A stretch of DNA of 64,000 bases from positions 1,479,880 through 1,543,879 of the forward strand of contig JAUTXW010000064.1 in NCBI GenBank assembly GCA_030620095.1, written 5' to 3'. The notes under the pieces are model-generated. The model did no database searches, was not told the origin of the DNA, and saw only the letters and a program-made list of their open reading frames with translations. Below, piece after piece: positions 50,970 to 63,447 of the stretch (the stretch's first letter is position 1; every line of letters begins with the position of its first letter). Made by a program: the position numbers and the translations under genes. Source of the stretch: Kuschelorhynchus macadamiae. Lineage: Eukaryota > Arthropoda > Insecta > Coleoptera > Curculionidae.

Positions 50970-52235
50970 ATTTAAAATTTTATGGCGAAACAAAATTACG
51001 ACCTAGCGAAATGTTAAAAATTATTATTAAAAAACTACTCACGCAATGTATCTCAAATTTTGCAAAAACATCAAGTATTATGTTGAAACCAAGCGGTAAA
51101 ATTTTGGTACGAATCCAAGATGGCGGCACAAAATGACGTCATAACAAAATATTTAAAAATTCAGCCTGAAAAACTGCTTAATGGTTTGCTTTCAAATTAT
51201 GTGTCATAACTGATTGTGGAATAGGGATCAAAACTGGTAAAATTCTGGTACTAAGTCAAGGTGGCCGAACAAAATGGCGGCCAAAGACTACTTACCCTAC
51301 TGACTTCAAATTTTTATCAAAAACTAAGGGTCATATGGGTAAGGGATCAAAACTGGTAAAATTCTGGTACTAAGTCAAGGTGGCCGAACAAAATAGCGGC
51401 CAAAGACTACTTACCCTATTGACTTCAAATTTTTATCAAAAACTAAGGGTCATATGGGTAAGGGATCAAAACTGGTAAAATTCTGGTACTAAGTCAAGGT
51501 GGCCGAACAAAATAGCGGCCAAAGACTACTTACCCTATTGACTTCAAATTTTTATCAAAAACTAAGGGTCATATGGGTAAGGGATCAAAACTGGTAAAAT
51601 TCTGGTACTAAGTCAAGGTGGCCGAACAAAATGGAGGCCAAAGACTACTTACCCGATTGACTTCAAATTTTTATCAAAAACTAAGGGTCATATGGGTATG
51701 ACCTGTTAATATTTTGGTAAAAATCCAAAAAGACGAAAGAAAATGGCGGCGTAGTGAAATGTTAAAAAAATTATTATGGAAAAACTGCCAGTTTATTTCA
51801 AATTTTGCACACACATGGTAAAATTTTGGTACGAATCTAAGAACAAAATGGCGGTATAATAAAGTATTTAAAAACTCAGCCTGAAAAAATTACTTAATGG
51901 GTTGATTTCAAATTGTGTGCCATATCTAATTGTGGTATAGGGCTCAACTAGCAAAACTGTGTTACTAATTCAAGATGGCGGAACAAAAGTGCGGCCAAAT
52001 AAAATTTTTGTAATCCTGAAGAAAACCACCCTCTCAGGATTTACATATCTTCACGGTTTAGCCAGCGTCCCTAGATGCCAAAAAAAATGTTTTATTCATG
52101 TGTGACAGTTCGCGACATAGCTTAAATACTACTTACCCGATTGACTTGACCAAAAATTAAGGGTCATAGGGGGATGGCCTGATAATATTTTGGTAAAAAT
52201 CCAATACGGCGGAACAATGTTAAAAAATGTTTGTT
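50970..52235 (+). repeat. Composite dispersed repeat block 6
   Basis: The longest block: about nine modules including a nested run of four near-identical 119-bp units, the TCTTCACGGTTTAG … GTCCCTAGATGCC linker at 52048-52078, and a final AATCCAATACGGCGGAAC module. It stops at GTTAAAAAATG just before the PLE-terminus-like units. Confidence 0.88.
51223..51700 (+). repeat. 119-bp tandem repeat, four copies
   Basis: GGGATCAAAACTGGTAAAAT starts at 51223, 51343, 51462 and 51581, giving periods of 120, 119 and 119. The units are nearly identical (AAAATGGCGG, AAAATAGCGG or AAAATGGAGG being the main variant site), unlike the divergent modules around them, so the amplification is recent. Confidence 0.95.
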
Positions 52236-52750
52236 AGAGTGGTGTATTATTTGGGGTTAAGATCCAGTAAAAAAACAAGTATTTTTTTAAATTGTCGACG
52301 TTTCGCAACTTAACTGTTGCATCCTCAGGACATATATATATATATATATAGATCTTATATCCTGCATGAAATCCATATTATCAGTACTTTTGCTCCGTTG
52401 TTCCTCATATATTACCCAGATATTAAGTTTCTAAATTCTTTCCGTTAACAATCCTTTTGTGGTTATGTTAAAGTGGTTTATTATTTGGGGTAAGGACAAA
52501 AGACTATTTTTAAATAGCCGACTTTTCGCAAATTTATTGATGCATCTTTAGGACACATATGTAGATTCTATCTGTACATATTTCGTTTGTCCTCAGATAT
52601 TTCCGATATATTAAGTTTCTAAATGGGTTTCGTTAACGATGCTCTTGTTTTTATCTTAGAGTGGTGTATTATTTGGGGTTAGGATCCAGTAAAAAAACAA
52701 AAGACTTTTTTTAAGTTGTCGATATTTTGAAACTTTGTTCCTGCATATGA
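52236..52750 (+). mobile_element. Three head-to-tail PLE-terminus-like units
   Basis: GTGGTGTATTATTTGGGGTT starts units near 52240, 52466 and 52664, each followed by CCAGTAAAAAAACAA (or a variant), a TTTTTTAAATTGTCGACGTT-like stretch and TTGCATCCTCAGGAC or a decayed form. A short (TA)n run (52332-52350) follows the first. The GTCGACGTTTCGCAAC … GTTGCATCCTCAGG block resembles the pseudo-LTR of PLEs. No coding part remains. Confidence 0.7.
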
Positions 52751-53119
52751 ATCCAATATGATGACTATGTACTGAACTAACTTGGATTGGATGTACTGAA
52801 CGAGGGAAGTTCCGGGTAAAGGAATTTACCGATTTTTTGTTATATATCGGGTATTACAAAAATTGTATTTTTTTTTCTTTGTTGAAATATTTAGTTTGTT
52901 GTCCGGTTTACTATAAGTTATTATTTATAATTTAATAACGGGAGTTTCAAGAGGTCCTGAGATCAAGACAATTTTCTGATAAATAATAAAATATTCATAG
53001 ACTATCATAAACTATTTGACACTATTGAAACCTTGGCATTCTGGCATCTCTGCGTCAATGCTGGAGATATAACGAGCTCTTTGAAGTTTATCTAGGATGA
53101 AATTTGTATACGGTAATCT

Positions 53120-53387
53120 GAGGGCATCTAGAATCGATATAAAATATTCCAAACTGCTTAAAATCGTCTGCAAGGGCGCCAAAATTCTGATGAAGATCTA
53201 AATACTGATAGAATAACTTTAGGCAAAGAGGTTCGACAAGGCGACACCATCTAACTCAAGTTGTTTAAATTGGTACTGGAAAACGTGTTTAAACAATTAA
53301 ATTAAATTTAAGCAAAACAAAAATTATGAGTAATGGCCACGTCAGAATCGAGATCGATAACAGCACCTTGGGAGAAATAGACCACTA
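53120..53387 (+). pseudogene. RTE-like LINE reverse transcriptase fragment
   Basis: The plus strand gives SRIDIKYSKLLKIVCKGAKI, then GKEVRQGDTI with a stop and LKLFKLVLENVFK (VRQGD motif B region of RTE/BovB-type RTs). An internal deletion removes the catalytic box. Then LNLSKTKIMSNGHVRIEID and NSTLGEIDHY follow. The frame is cut after IDHY at 53387, where the hAT-like element starts. After that element, 55098 onward reads YLGYN, the expected next residues (Y-x-Y-L-G), so the LINE was the target. Confidence 0.78.
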
Positions 53388-55103
53388 CCAAGTAGCACAA
53401 ATTAGCTAATGAGCTTTTTTGCCTAACAGTTAGCCATAAAACATTATAAAAACCAGAGATTTGTCAAATTTTGGCAAATGATTCTTGGTTTGTTTTCTGC
53501 CATGAAAGCTGGCTTCAAATTAGATTTTTTGGCTCCAAAAGTAGCAGTTTTTAATGTAGATAGGCTGTAGTATAATTACTTGGCCAAAAAATATCTTTTA
53601 TGGAGTAATTTAAACTTCCAACTTTTTTTTGTAATATTGGATGACCAAAAAGTAGAAATATCTGTCAATTTTGTTGCCACAACATAACCAGATATATTCT
53701 AATAAGTATTGAAATTAAATTATAGTAAGCATAGCTTTAAAATTCCAGAATATGGCATTTTTAATCAATAGAAATCGAGGTCAGAAAAAAAAGTAATTTA
53801 AGTTTAATTATAGTAATAATAGCTATATAAGAATGCCAGATTATCACATTTTAAGACAACACAAATTGAGAGGAAAAATATGGCTTTTATTATCATATTT
53901 TTGTTTCAAAATCAAACAAATAAAAAAAAATTCGCTTATTTTTGCTATAATATTGCCAAAATATGCCACATTTTCAAATTTACGTTTATAACCTAACTAT
54001 ACTTAACCAAATTGAAGATATATTTACAAAAACGATATATAATTTATTTACCATACAAAATGTCTAATAAAAAGATTAAATATTCCACCACATATCATAG
54101 AAAAACGCCGTCTTTGGGTAATCGTCGTTTAATTTTGTTACGCTGGCTCCTGGGTCTTAAATTAGCCATTTTTTAGCGAGTACTAAAGGCAAACCAAGTA
54201 GGCTTTTTTATTCGTAAATTTGTAGTAAATGTTGTTACATTTTAGCTACATTTGAAAGCTATTGCCATGTGATAAATATTTGCTTACAAAGTGGCCAATT
54301 TCAAAGAATATTTGCTTAAAAAATAGCCCAAAGCTTTTTATGATCCGCCATGATTGAAATTAAAATTAAACTAATTTCTTAGCAGCCATTACTTGACCAC
54401 TTTAAACAAACATATTCTTTCTACCTATAAAAACGTATTTTCATGCATGTTTTCTTTTACGTCATGAACCCTTTAATCAATTTCTTAGTAAAATACATTT
54501 CCAAACTAAAAAATAAAAAAAATAAAAAAAAATATTTGTAGAAATTTTTAGTTTCAAGAAGAAGCGCGTGTTTTGCATGCCTATCTTAGATCCTTTAAAC
54601 AGTAAAAGTTCCTTAGCAAGTGTTTTTTGTCCCTACCAACCATCAAACCAAGATTTGTTATCTTTGCATTTCCTTTTGGCTCATAAATTCTTACACTGAT
54701 TGGCTCTGTCAATACTATTTCTACATACTTTGAAACAATTGATGATTTATTATATAAATGAAGAAAAGGCAAAAAATGAGAAATTATTTAGGTAAATTTC
54801 GTAAAAAATGTTACTCAAATTTCGGCTAAAAAACAAGTCACAATTTAGCTAAAAAAAACTCGTTTTTAAAGTCAAAAAGTAGCTAATAAACCCAACCATA
54901 AAATCAAAAGAGAGGGTCGTATAATTGCCAATTGGTCATTTTTACCCCATTATGGCCAAATTATTATTCCCCACTTTAGCCATATTTCCGTCTTTATACT
55001 GTAATAGAACAGTTATTTTGGCTAGCCATTTTAGCTAATTAGCCAGGAATATTAGCCAATATCACAGCATTTTAGCGCATATATGATTATGTGTGCTACT
55101 TGG
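53388..55103. mobile_element. hAT-like non-autonomous element, 1716 bp
   Basis: A perfect 12-bp inverted terminal repeat, CCAAGTAGCACA at 53388-53399 and TGTGCTACTTGG at 55092-55103. Both subterminal zones are full of TAGCTAA / TTAGCCA motifs (for example ATTAGCTAATGAGC at 53400 and TTTTAGCTAATTAGCC at 55030). The interior has no recognisable transposase. It interrupts the RTE relic. A clear 8-bp target duplication is not visible, so the superfamily is an inference from subterminal motifs. Confidence 0.68.
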
Positions 55104-56100
55104 GCTACAACTATGTAGGTCACAAAATTTATTTTCCTTGGTATTTCGGAAAATTGATCACGAAGAGAGTCGTATTTTACTGTAAATACCAAAAGAAACA
55201 ATCTGTTTTCATTATAAGAATTGTAATTAAACTACTGATCTTTAGTAGAATAATGCCGACCCACTATAATTTTACACTAAGTAAATCAAGATCAAATGCC
55301 GGGTACATAAAGTTTCTACCTCTTTAATTCAATATTTCTAACAATCCATACTGATTATATATTATGAAAATTACAGGAAATATGTTGAAATCACTATGCA
55401 CTATCAAAAATATCTACAAACAAAACATTTTTATGTTTGTACAGATCACGAAAGCATCTGGCCTAAGTACCAAAACACACATTCCCCCTTCACCGCATCT
55501 TTTCGGGAAATTATAACACATTGGACACAGAAACTGTGCGGATAACCGAGAAAGTATAAACTATATTAGGCGTAATACATTAATAACAAAAAAAAATAAT
55601 ATCTTGGAATTTGGGCGCTAGTTAGGATAACCCATATATTGTTTGTTTTTGATTTTTTTCAATTAGAATAATTTCCTTTTACCGAAAAAGTAAAAATTTG
55701 TTACGTATAGTAGCAGTTTTGTGAACTCCATTTGATTTTAATAATGACTTGATATAAACGCCAAACAAATAACACACATTAACATTATTAAAATTAAAAT
55801 CTAAATGTCGTTGTATTTTATTATTAATATACGTAAAAGAAGAACATCTTTCAGTCGCGTATTGTGCTTGGAATATGTCAATTTTTCTAAATCTTCAATA
55901 TGGCTGACATTTTTTTAAAAGTTTTATGGAGTTTTTCTTGATCTCAGGCGGTACACATAAGCCTAAGCATAATATTTCATATTTTTTTTTGTCCAGAACA
56001 AAATAAACGGGTAGTTTTTCTATATTGTACAAGGGTGCAGTTTATTGCATATATTTTTCGTAGTATAAACAAATAATTTATCAGTTTTTACTTTGCTCGT
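55104..56100. other. No clear gene
   Basis: The first ~10 codons (YLGYNYVGHKI) may continue the RTE relic. The rest is AT-rich and unrecognised. Confidence 0.3.
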
Positions 56101-56290
56101 AAAAGGAAAGTATTGCAGTAGTGAAAAAATCAAGTTCCCGAAAAACATGTTTTCCCATTTTCGTTGGTCTGTCGCTTTGCCAGTGCATGGCATAGTTTAA
56201 AAACTACTTATCCGATTGACTCCAAATTTTGGTCAAAAATCTATTATGATGGAACAAAATGGCGATAGTATTAAAAATCACTGTTAAAAA
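56100..56290 (+). repeat. Composite dispersed repeat block 7 (one module)
   Basis: GTTGGTCTGTCGCTTTGCCA … AAAAACTACTTATCCGATTG … GGAACAAAATGGCGATAG, a single truncated copy ending at the (TA)n array. Confidence 0.75.
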
Positions 56291-56303
56291 ACTAATGGGC
56301 CTA

Positions 56304-58478
<2,175 letters not shown>

Positions 58479-58488
58479 GGGGCACGCT

Positions 58489-58545
58489 AGTCTATAGCGG
58501 CCTGATGAGCTCTAATAAGAGGGAGATCGCGATCGTCGTTTGACT
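58489..58545 (+). ncRNA. Hammerhead-ribozyme-like sequence, probably decayed
   Basis: CTGATGA at 58502-58508 is the exact hammerhead box 1. Stem II is GCTCT / AGAGG with an AATA loop. It is followed by GAGAT where GAAAC is expected, then CGCGATCG and GTC with predicted cleavage after C58537. A short stem III (CG / CG around CGAT) and a stem I (AGTC 58489-58492 with GACT 58542-58545) can be drawn. GAAA changed to GAGA and one extra base would impair catalysis. PLE terminal repeats are known to carry short-stem-III hammerheads, and this one is directly beside the PLE. Confidence 0.5.
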
Positions 58546-58644
58546 AAAATGGATCATTGTGTCTGCTGTGATGCAGAACATGTTCCAAACAAGGATCATT
58601 TTCTTATTATGACGTTGGTGTACGCGGAATGAAAACATACTATC

Positions 58645-58659
58645 ATATATATATATGTA

Positions 58660-58690
<31 letters not shown>

Positions 58691-58692
58691 GC
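58645..58692. repeat. (TA)n microsatellite with TATG steps
   Basis: TA run interrupted by GTATATATGTA, within the region upstream of the PLE. Confidence 0.96.
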
Positions 58693-59060
58693 ATATTGTG
58701 CGGGGCTAACAGTGTCGGCCCCGGGCGTTGTGCTACGCGGAAACAACTCGAGAGGTCCAAAGAGGTAAGAAATGTCCCTAGTAGACTCTCTTGCTGAATT
58801 TCTGTTCGTACCTCCAAGTTGGCGGAGCCTGGGAACTCGTAATCTAGATCACAGGATCGAGTAATCAACCCCGGTGGAGGGAGAAAGAGGACGAGAGCCT
58901 TATAAGGCAGACAGAGCGACTGATGTATTCCCCTATAATGGATCCACAATACCGGCTATTTTATTGGATAATGCACCTGCCGAAGTCTTGGAGCCCGTAT
59001 TCTGAACTCCGCCGAACCGGTACGAAGAAGGCGTATGCATGTATCAACTGTGTTTTCTGT
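58693..59060. other. GC-richer segment between two PLEs
   Basis: GTGCGGGGCTAACAGTGTCG … CCCCGGTGGAGGGAGAAAGA … CTTATAAGGCAGACAGAGCG. Base composition is near balanced, unlike its surroundings. It holds open frames on the minus strand without family motifs. It may be the 5' region (pseudo-LTR and promoter, with TTATAAGG as a TATA candidate) of the second PLE or another repeat. Confidence 0.4.
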
Positions 59061-59099
59061 ACGTAGTAGAATTCGGGACAAGGTACAATATTAATTCTT

Positions 59100-59960
59100 A
59101 GTCCTTCAAATATAGCATTTTTGAAGCTTTCTGTTTCGCGTCCGAATAGAGACTGAACTGTCAGTGATTGGGATAATTTTTTCGTTTTGTCGATTATTGT
59201 TTTCCATACTGTTGATAGTTTTATTAATTCACCCTTTTTGTTTAAATCATTTTGTTTTTCAAATTTTATGGTTTCTCGTATTATTTTGGTCTTATGTTGT
59301 TCTATATTGGCAATCTCCCTACACCCAAAAGCCCACTAAATTCCTCATAATTTTTGGTGTTCGTTATTCGGGAACCCTCTACATTAATTACTTTCTCTAT
59401 GGTGCGATTTGTGTAGCCATTTTTCTTTAAAGCAATCGATATTATATTAAATTCGTTTTACCTGTATCTATGTTTCAGTTAATCGCCCGATTATCTTATA
59501 TCTGCAGGGAAATCCTCGTTTATAGCAATCCTGTCCAACGCTTCGTAAATGGAAATACTAGAATACAATCACTTGCCATCTAGGCTTGCTATGATATTGT
59601 CTTTTCAAAAACGTTGTTTCGTATAATTCGAGTCAACCATAGAGTTGAGAGAGAGGACATCTGCTTAACTTTTACCGTGGTATGATTTTTTGTTGTATCT
59701 CGGGATTTATTGGTGACCTTTTTATTTTATATTTATTTTTTTTTTCCAGGTACGTAGTTAGGTCACTTGGAACAGGCTTACAACAACACTATTGTAGAAT
59801 ATCCTGCATTTTTGTATGTAGTCTTGTGTATTCATAATTATGGTTGGTTGCGTTTCCTTTATTAAGATCAAACAAATCACGATTGGTTGCATTTCCTTTA
59901 TTCGCTAGAAGACTTGTGATATCTTTATTTTTTCAAAGGTTTGTTAGGACCCTCTATTCA
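59100..59960 (-). pseudogene. Second Penelope-like element, heavily decayed
   Basis: Minus-strand nucleotide and protein similarity to the 56.5-58.3 kb PLE, in shortened form: the 3' part 59320-59110 matches 56940-56620 (TCTATATTGGCAATCTCCCT, TTTCGCGTCCGAATAGAGAC). 59455-59340 matches the NGYTNRTIEKAIN region, and 59620-59500 matches the motif A to motif B region. 59780-59700 matches RDPTTYLEK. Beyond that, 59880-59790 encodes NKGNATN and YTRLHTKMQDILQ, the RT N-terminus that the first copy has lost at its (TA)n array. Several internal deletions and stops. Confidence 0.85.
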
Positions 59961-61385
59961 GTGGTATTTAGAATTTGTTCCGCTATTAAGCTGTCCTTGT
60001 CTCCTTAGGAGAAACGAAAGTAGAGGAGATCCGACAAAAAGTGTCAAGAATTTTAGGATCAAACAAATCACGAAATGAATGATCGAAGAGGTGAATATTT
60101 AGGTTATCCGAAATATTTAGTTACTGTTTAATCTCTTTTATTTTATTGGAGCGTTAGATGTAAAGTAGTCTTTAAATCGTTCTTTCAGTTTTTTATTAAC
60201 CTCACAAAAAATATTATGGTCAAGCGAGATGCATTTAAATAGTGAATTGTTATATTATTATATCCAACACTTGCTAGTAATCAAGTTATTATTTATGTCA
60301 ATTTAGACAAGTAAACTAAGCAATAACACACTAGTTAGTTATAAATCGTCACTCACTAGTGGGTTACAAAATCTACTTGACCGTTATTAAAAGTCAATAT
60401 AAATTACACTTTGCCACTTTAAGGAACAGTTCATATTATTTTCAAAACAATAAATTAGTGCGTCAAAAAATTTTCAAATGTATTATTTACAGTTGTTGGA
60501 TAAAATTTTGTATGCTACTCGTGTATGATGTATATGTGTATGAAGTCACTTGAGAAAGTCCACTCGGCTTGAAGGCCCCACTGTATAAACTTTTCTCGCG
60601 TGACTTATTTTCATCACAACACACTAGTACCATATATAACAATTATTAGACACCATTTGAAAAATAATTTACAACCAACCTGCAAAAACTAATGTCATGT
60701 CACTATTATACTAATTAGTTTCTTTCAACTCATAAGTGTAACATTAATATGTTACTTTCTGCAGTGTTAATAAATTAATCGGATACTTAAAATTTTTTAT
60801 TGCTATTACCTTGCAAGTACAAATTTGGCAACTTGTTCGAAAACTAACCGCCATTTGTATGTTGTTTCGTAGAAAAACAGCATTCCATTTCCTTAGAGGT
60901 ACCACTAGAAAGAATTTTATTATACAAACAAAATGTACATATGAGTTTAAAAACTTTTTAAGATATTCTAAAAATGTTGATATCTATACGCTTATTGAAA
61001 ACTTTAGTAATTCTAAACTGCTGGCCACCTCAAGTGCATAATGTACATTTTTAGTGAAAATATTTTCGAAACGACGAAAGATTTTCAAATTATTTTTTAA
61101 CGATTGGTTGACTGATTCCTCTAGTTTATTTAGTTTAAGCGACAAACTTTCTTAAATAAAGACAGTTGTTATTTATATAAAGTTGATATTTAGGAATTAT
61201 TTTATTTGGAGTTCTCGTATGACACGATGGTAATGCCCCTAAAGATGGCAGATGGTGAACGAGAAAACCATTTGTCAAGGTTTATAATATGCTCCGGAAT
61301 GTTGCATGCAATGCACGATATTATATTTAATCAACAGACGCGTTTCTGATTTGTAATTTGCATGTGACGCTTCCTTTGAGTTACT

Positions 61386-61388
<3 letters not shown>
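59961..61388. other. No gene seen
   Basis: AT-rich sequence; open frames at 60359-60553 and 60811-61041 carry no recognisable motif. Confidence 0.3.

Positions 61389-61442
<54 letters not shown>
61389..61442. repeat. (TA)n array abutting DD41D fragment
   Basis: TA run whose right edge is the first base of the mariner fragment. Confidence 0.98.
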
Positions 61443-61444
<2 letters not shown>

Positions 61445-61625
61445 ATAGGAACGAATGGAGCTGTAAGGGGGCCAGCACGTTCGCCTGATTTGACATCTCT
61501 AGATTTTTTCTTCTGGGGTCATATCAAAGAAAAAGTCTATTTAACTCAACCTGAAAGTTCGGACATTTTCAGAATCAGAATTCAGAAATCGAATTATTAG
61601 TGCTATTAATAATATTAGTATAACT
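61443..61625 (+). pseudogene. DD41D mariner transposase C-terminal fragment
   Basis: GTNGAVRGPARSPDLTSLDF then FFWGHIKEKVYLTQPESSD matches the end of the 11.4-13.6 kb transposase (GPYEWPARSPDLTSLDYFLW, GYLKSKVYLNRP). The final catalytic Asp is present; the first two are absent because the (TA)n array begins just upstream. A different lineage from the 12-kb copy. Confidence 0.85.
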
Positions 61626-62078
61626 CAAAAATTTTGAACAAAAAGGTCGTGCTTTTGAAAATCTTAATTATGATTAAGTACGTCTTTTTTTTCTATTTCT
61701 TTTAATATTAGTAAATATTAATCATCTCTAGGTATAATAAAGTTCATTTGTTTTCACCTTATCATATTCGTTTTTTTTTTAAATTTATATGAATTAAAAG
61801 AGGATTCCTATGAACAGTAGATCATTTTGATTCCAAGGCCAACTTTGCCGTAAGTATAATTAAATAAGTGCTATAGTTGGCGCATTACCTTTCTGGAATG
61901 ACGTCATTTTTGGTTATTTTTGTTTGATTTATGTTAACTGACAGTGACAAAAACATTTTGAAAAAACTCATTGTCGTTTCTTTACAACAGTCAATGCCGG
62001 TTTTGGTTATGTGTCTTTCAGAATATATTCGTCAAAATTGACATTGATTTGTTGTGATTCTTTTCAAACTTTTGCAAG

Positions 62079-63421
62079 ATGCCGCGAAGATATAATCAGC
62101 AATCACAGCTAATAGTTTTGAATATATTGGCTTTTTTCAATTGGAAAAAGAGCAAGCTAAAAATGGAGTCCTTCCGCAAACTGATAATATAATTGAACGA
62201 GCTTCAAATGCAACAAAACTTAGCCATACAACGATCATAAATATTAAGAAAAGAGGAATAACGAGCGATGAATCCTTTACCTCCAGAATGTCTCAAAAGC
62301 AAAAAGAGGTAAAAACAAAAATTACAGATTACTTAAAGAACAAAATAAGAGATACGATCTACTGCATGTATGCGAAAAATGAATATGTTACAATGCAGAC
62401 TTTGCTTAAAAAACTAAAAGAGATAAATGAATATTTTAATTTTTCCATCACCTCGCTAAGAAAATACGTAAAAAGTATTGGTTTTAAGTGGAAGAAATCA
62501 AATAATAGAAAATACCTGATGGATTTGCCCCACATCGTCCACAAGAGAATCAATTTCTTGAGGGAATATGTCAAAAATCAAAATCTAGGACAAGATGCTT
62601 ATACCACCGTATTTATTGATGAGACTTGGATTTTTAGTAAAGGTTCGTTTAGAAACAGCTGGCAGGATAACACTATGTCTACAAGTTCTAAAAAAGCTAG
62701 TGAAGGTCATCGATATATTGTAGTTCACGCTGGATCAAAGGAAGGATTTATTAAGGGGGCCAGTTTAATATTTAAAAGTGGACTAAAAAGCGGAGATTAT
62801 CATGACAATATGAACAAGCAAAATTTTGAAAATTGGTTTAAAAATCAGCTGGTACCAAATCTTCCTCCAAAAAGTTTGATAGTGATGGACAACGCAAGCT
62901 ATCATTCCGGCCTTTTAGAGGATATTCCAAGAAAATCATGGACAAAGCAGAGATTGATTGGATGGTTAAAAGAAAAGAACATTGACTTCCCAGAGAGGGC
63001 CATGAAGGATGAAATATGGAGCATTGTAGAAAAAAATTGTAATATTGAAAAAACATTCTACCTTGACGAATATGTGAAACCTTTGGGCCACAAAATACTA
63101 AGACTTCCTCCATACCATTGTCAATTTAATGCTATTGAAATGGTATGGTCTGAGTGTAAGAGGAAATACGACCAATACATTGCTAGTCTGAAGGGGACAC
63201 CATCGGAAGTTTTGGTCATGTGGGAAAAAGCGATAAATGAAGTATCTTCAGAGCATTGGAAAAATTATGTCAGCCACACAGAAAGGGTAATCCAAGAAGC
63301 TTGGAAGACAATACAGATATGTGATGCTTCAGACATTGCGCCACTTGTAATTAGTACCGACGAAGACAGCAGTGACGATGAAGAATTTAGTTCTGATTCT
63401 GAAGACAGTGAAGGGGAGTAG
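62079..63421 (+). CDS. DD82E transposase, nearly intact (IS630/Tc1/mariner group)
   Basis: A 426-codon open frame runs 62144-63421 with no stop. The likely start is ATG 62079 (MPRRYNQQSQLIVLNILAFF), which is one base out of frame with it: a T-run of six at 62132-62137 would need a seventh. Within the open frame (numbered from 62141) there is an N-terminal HTH region (~1-60), linker, then catalytic Asp160 in FIDETWIF, Asp250 in IVMDNASYHS and Glu333 in FNAIEMVW, with 82 residues between Asp250 and Glu333. A GSKEGFIKGASLIFKSGLKS block and an acidic Ser/Asp/Glu tail (405-426) also match the 47.9-49.3 kb relative. No intron. An internal Met (62288) could give a shortened product. No convincing TIRs were found. 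Followed directly by an inverted copy of its own 5' coding region. Confidence 0.85.
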
Positions 63422-63447
63422 TTTTTATTTTTAAAGTTAGTTAGTTA

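Noticed and set aside
58596..58949. 117-codon minus-strand frame across the GC-richer segment
   Set aside because: Ends in the TA array artefact and has no known motif; treated as non-coding.
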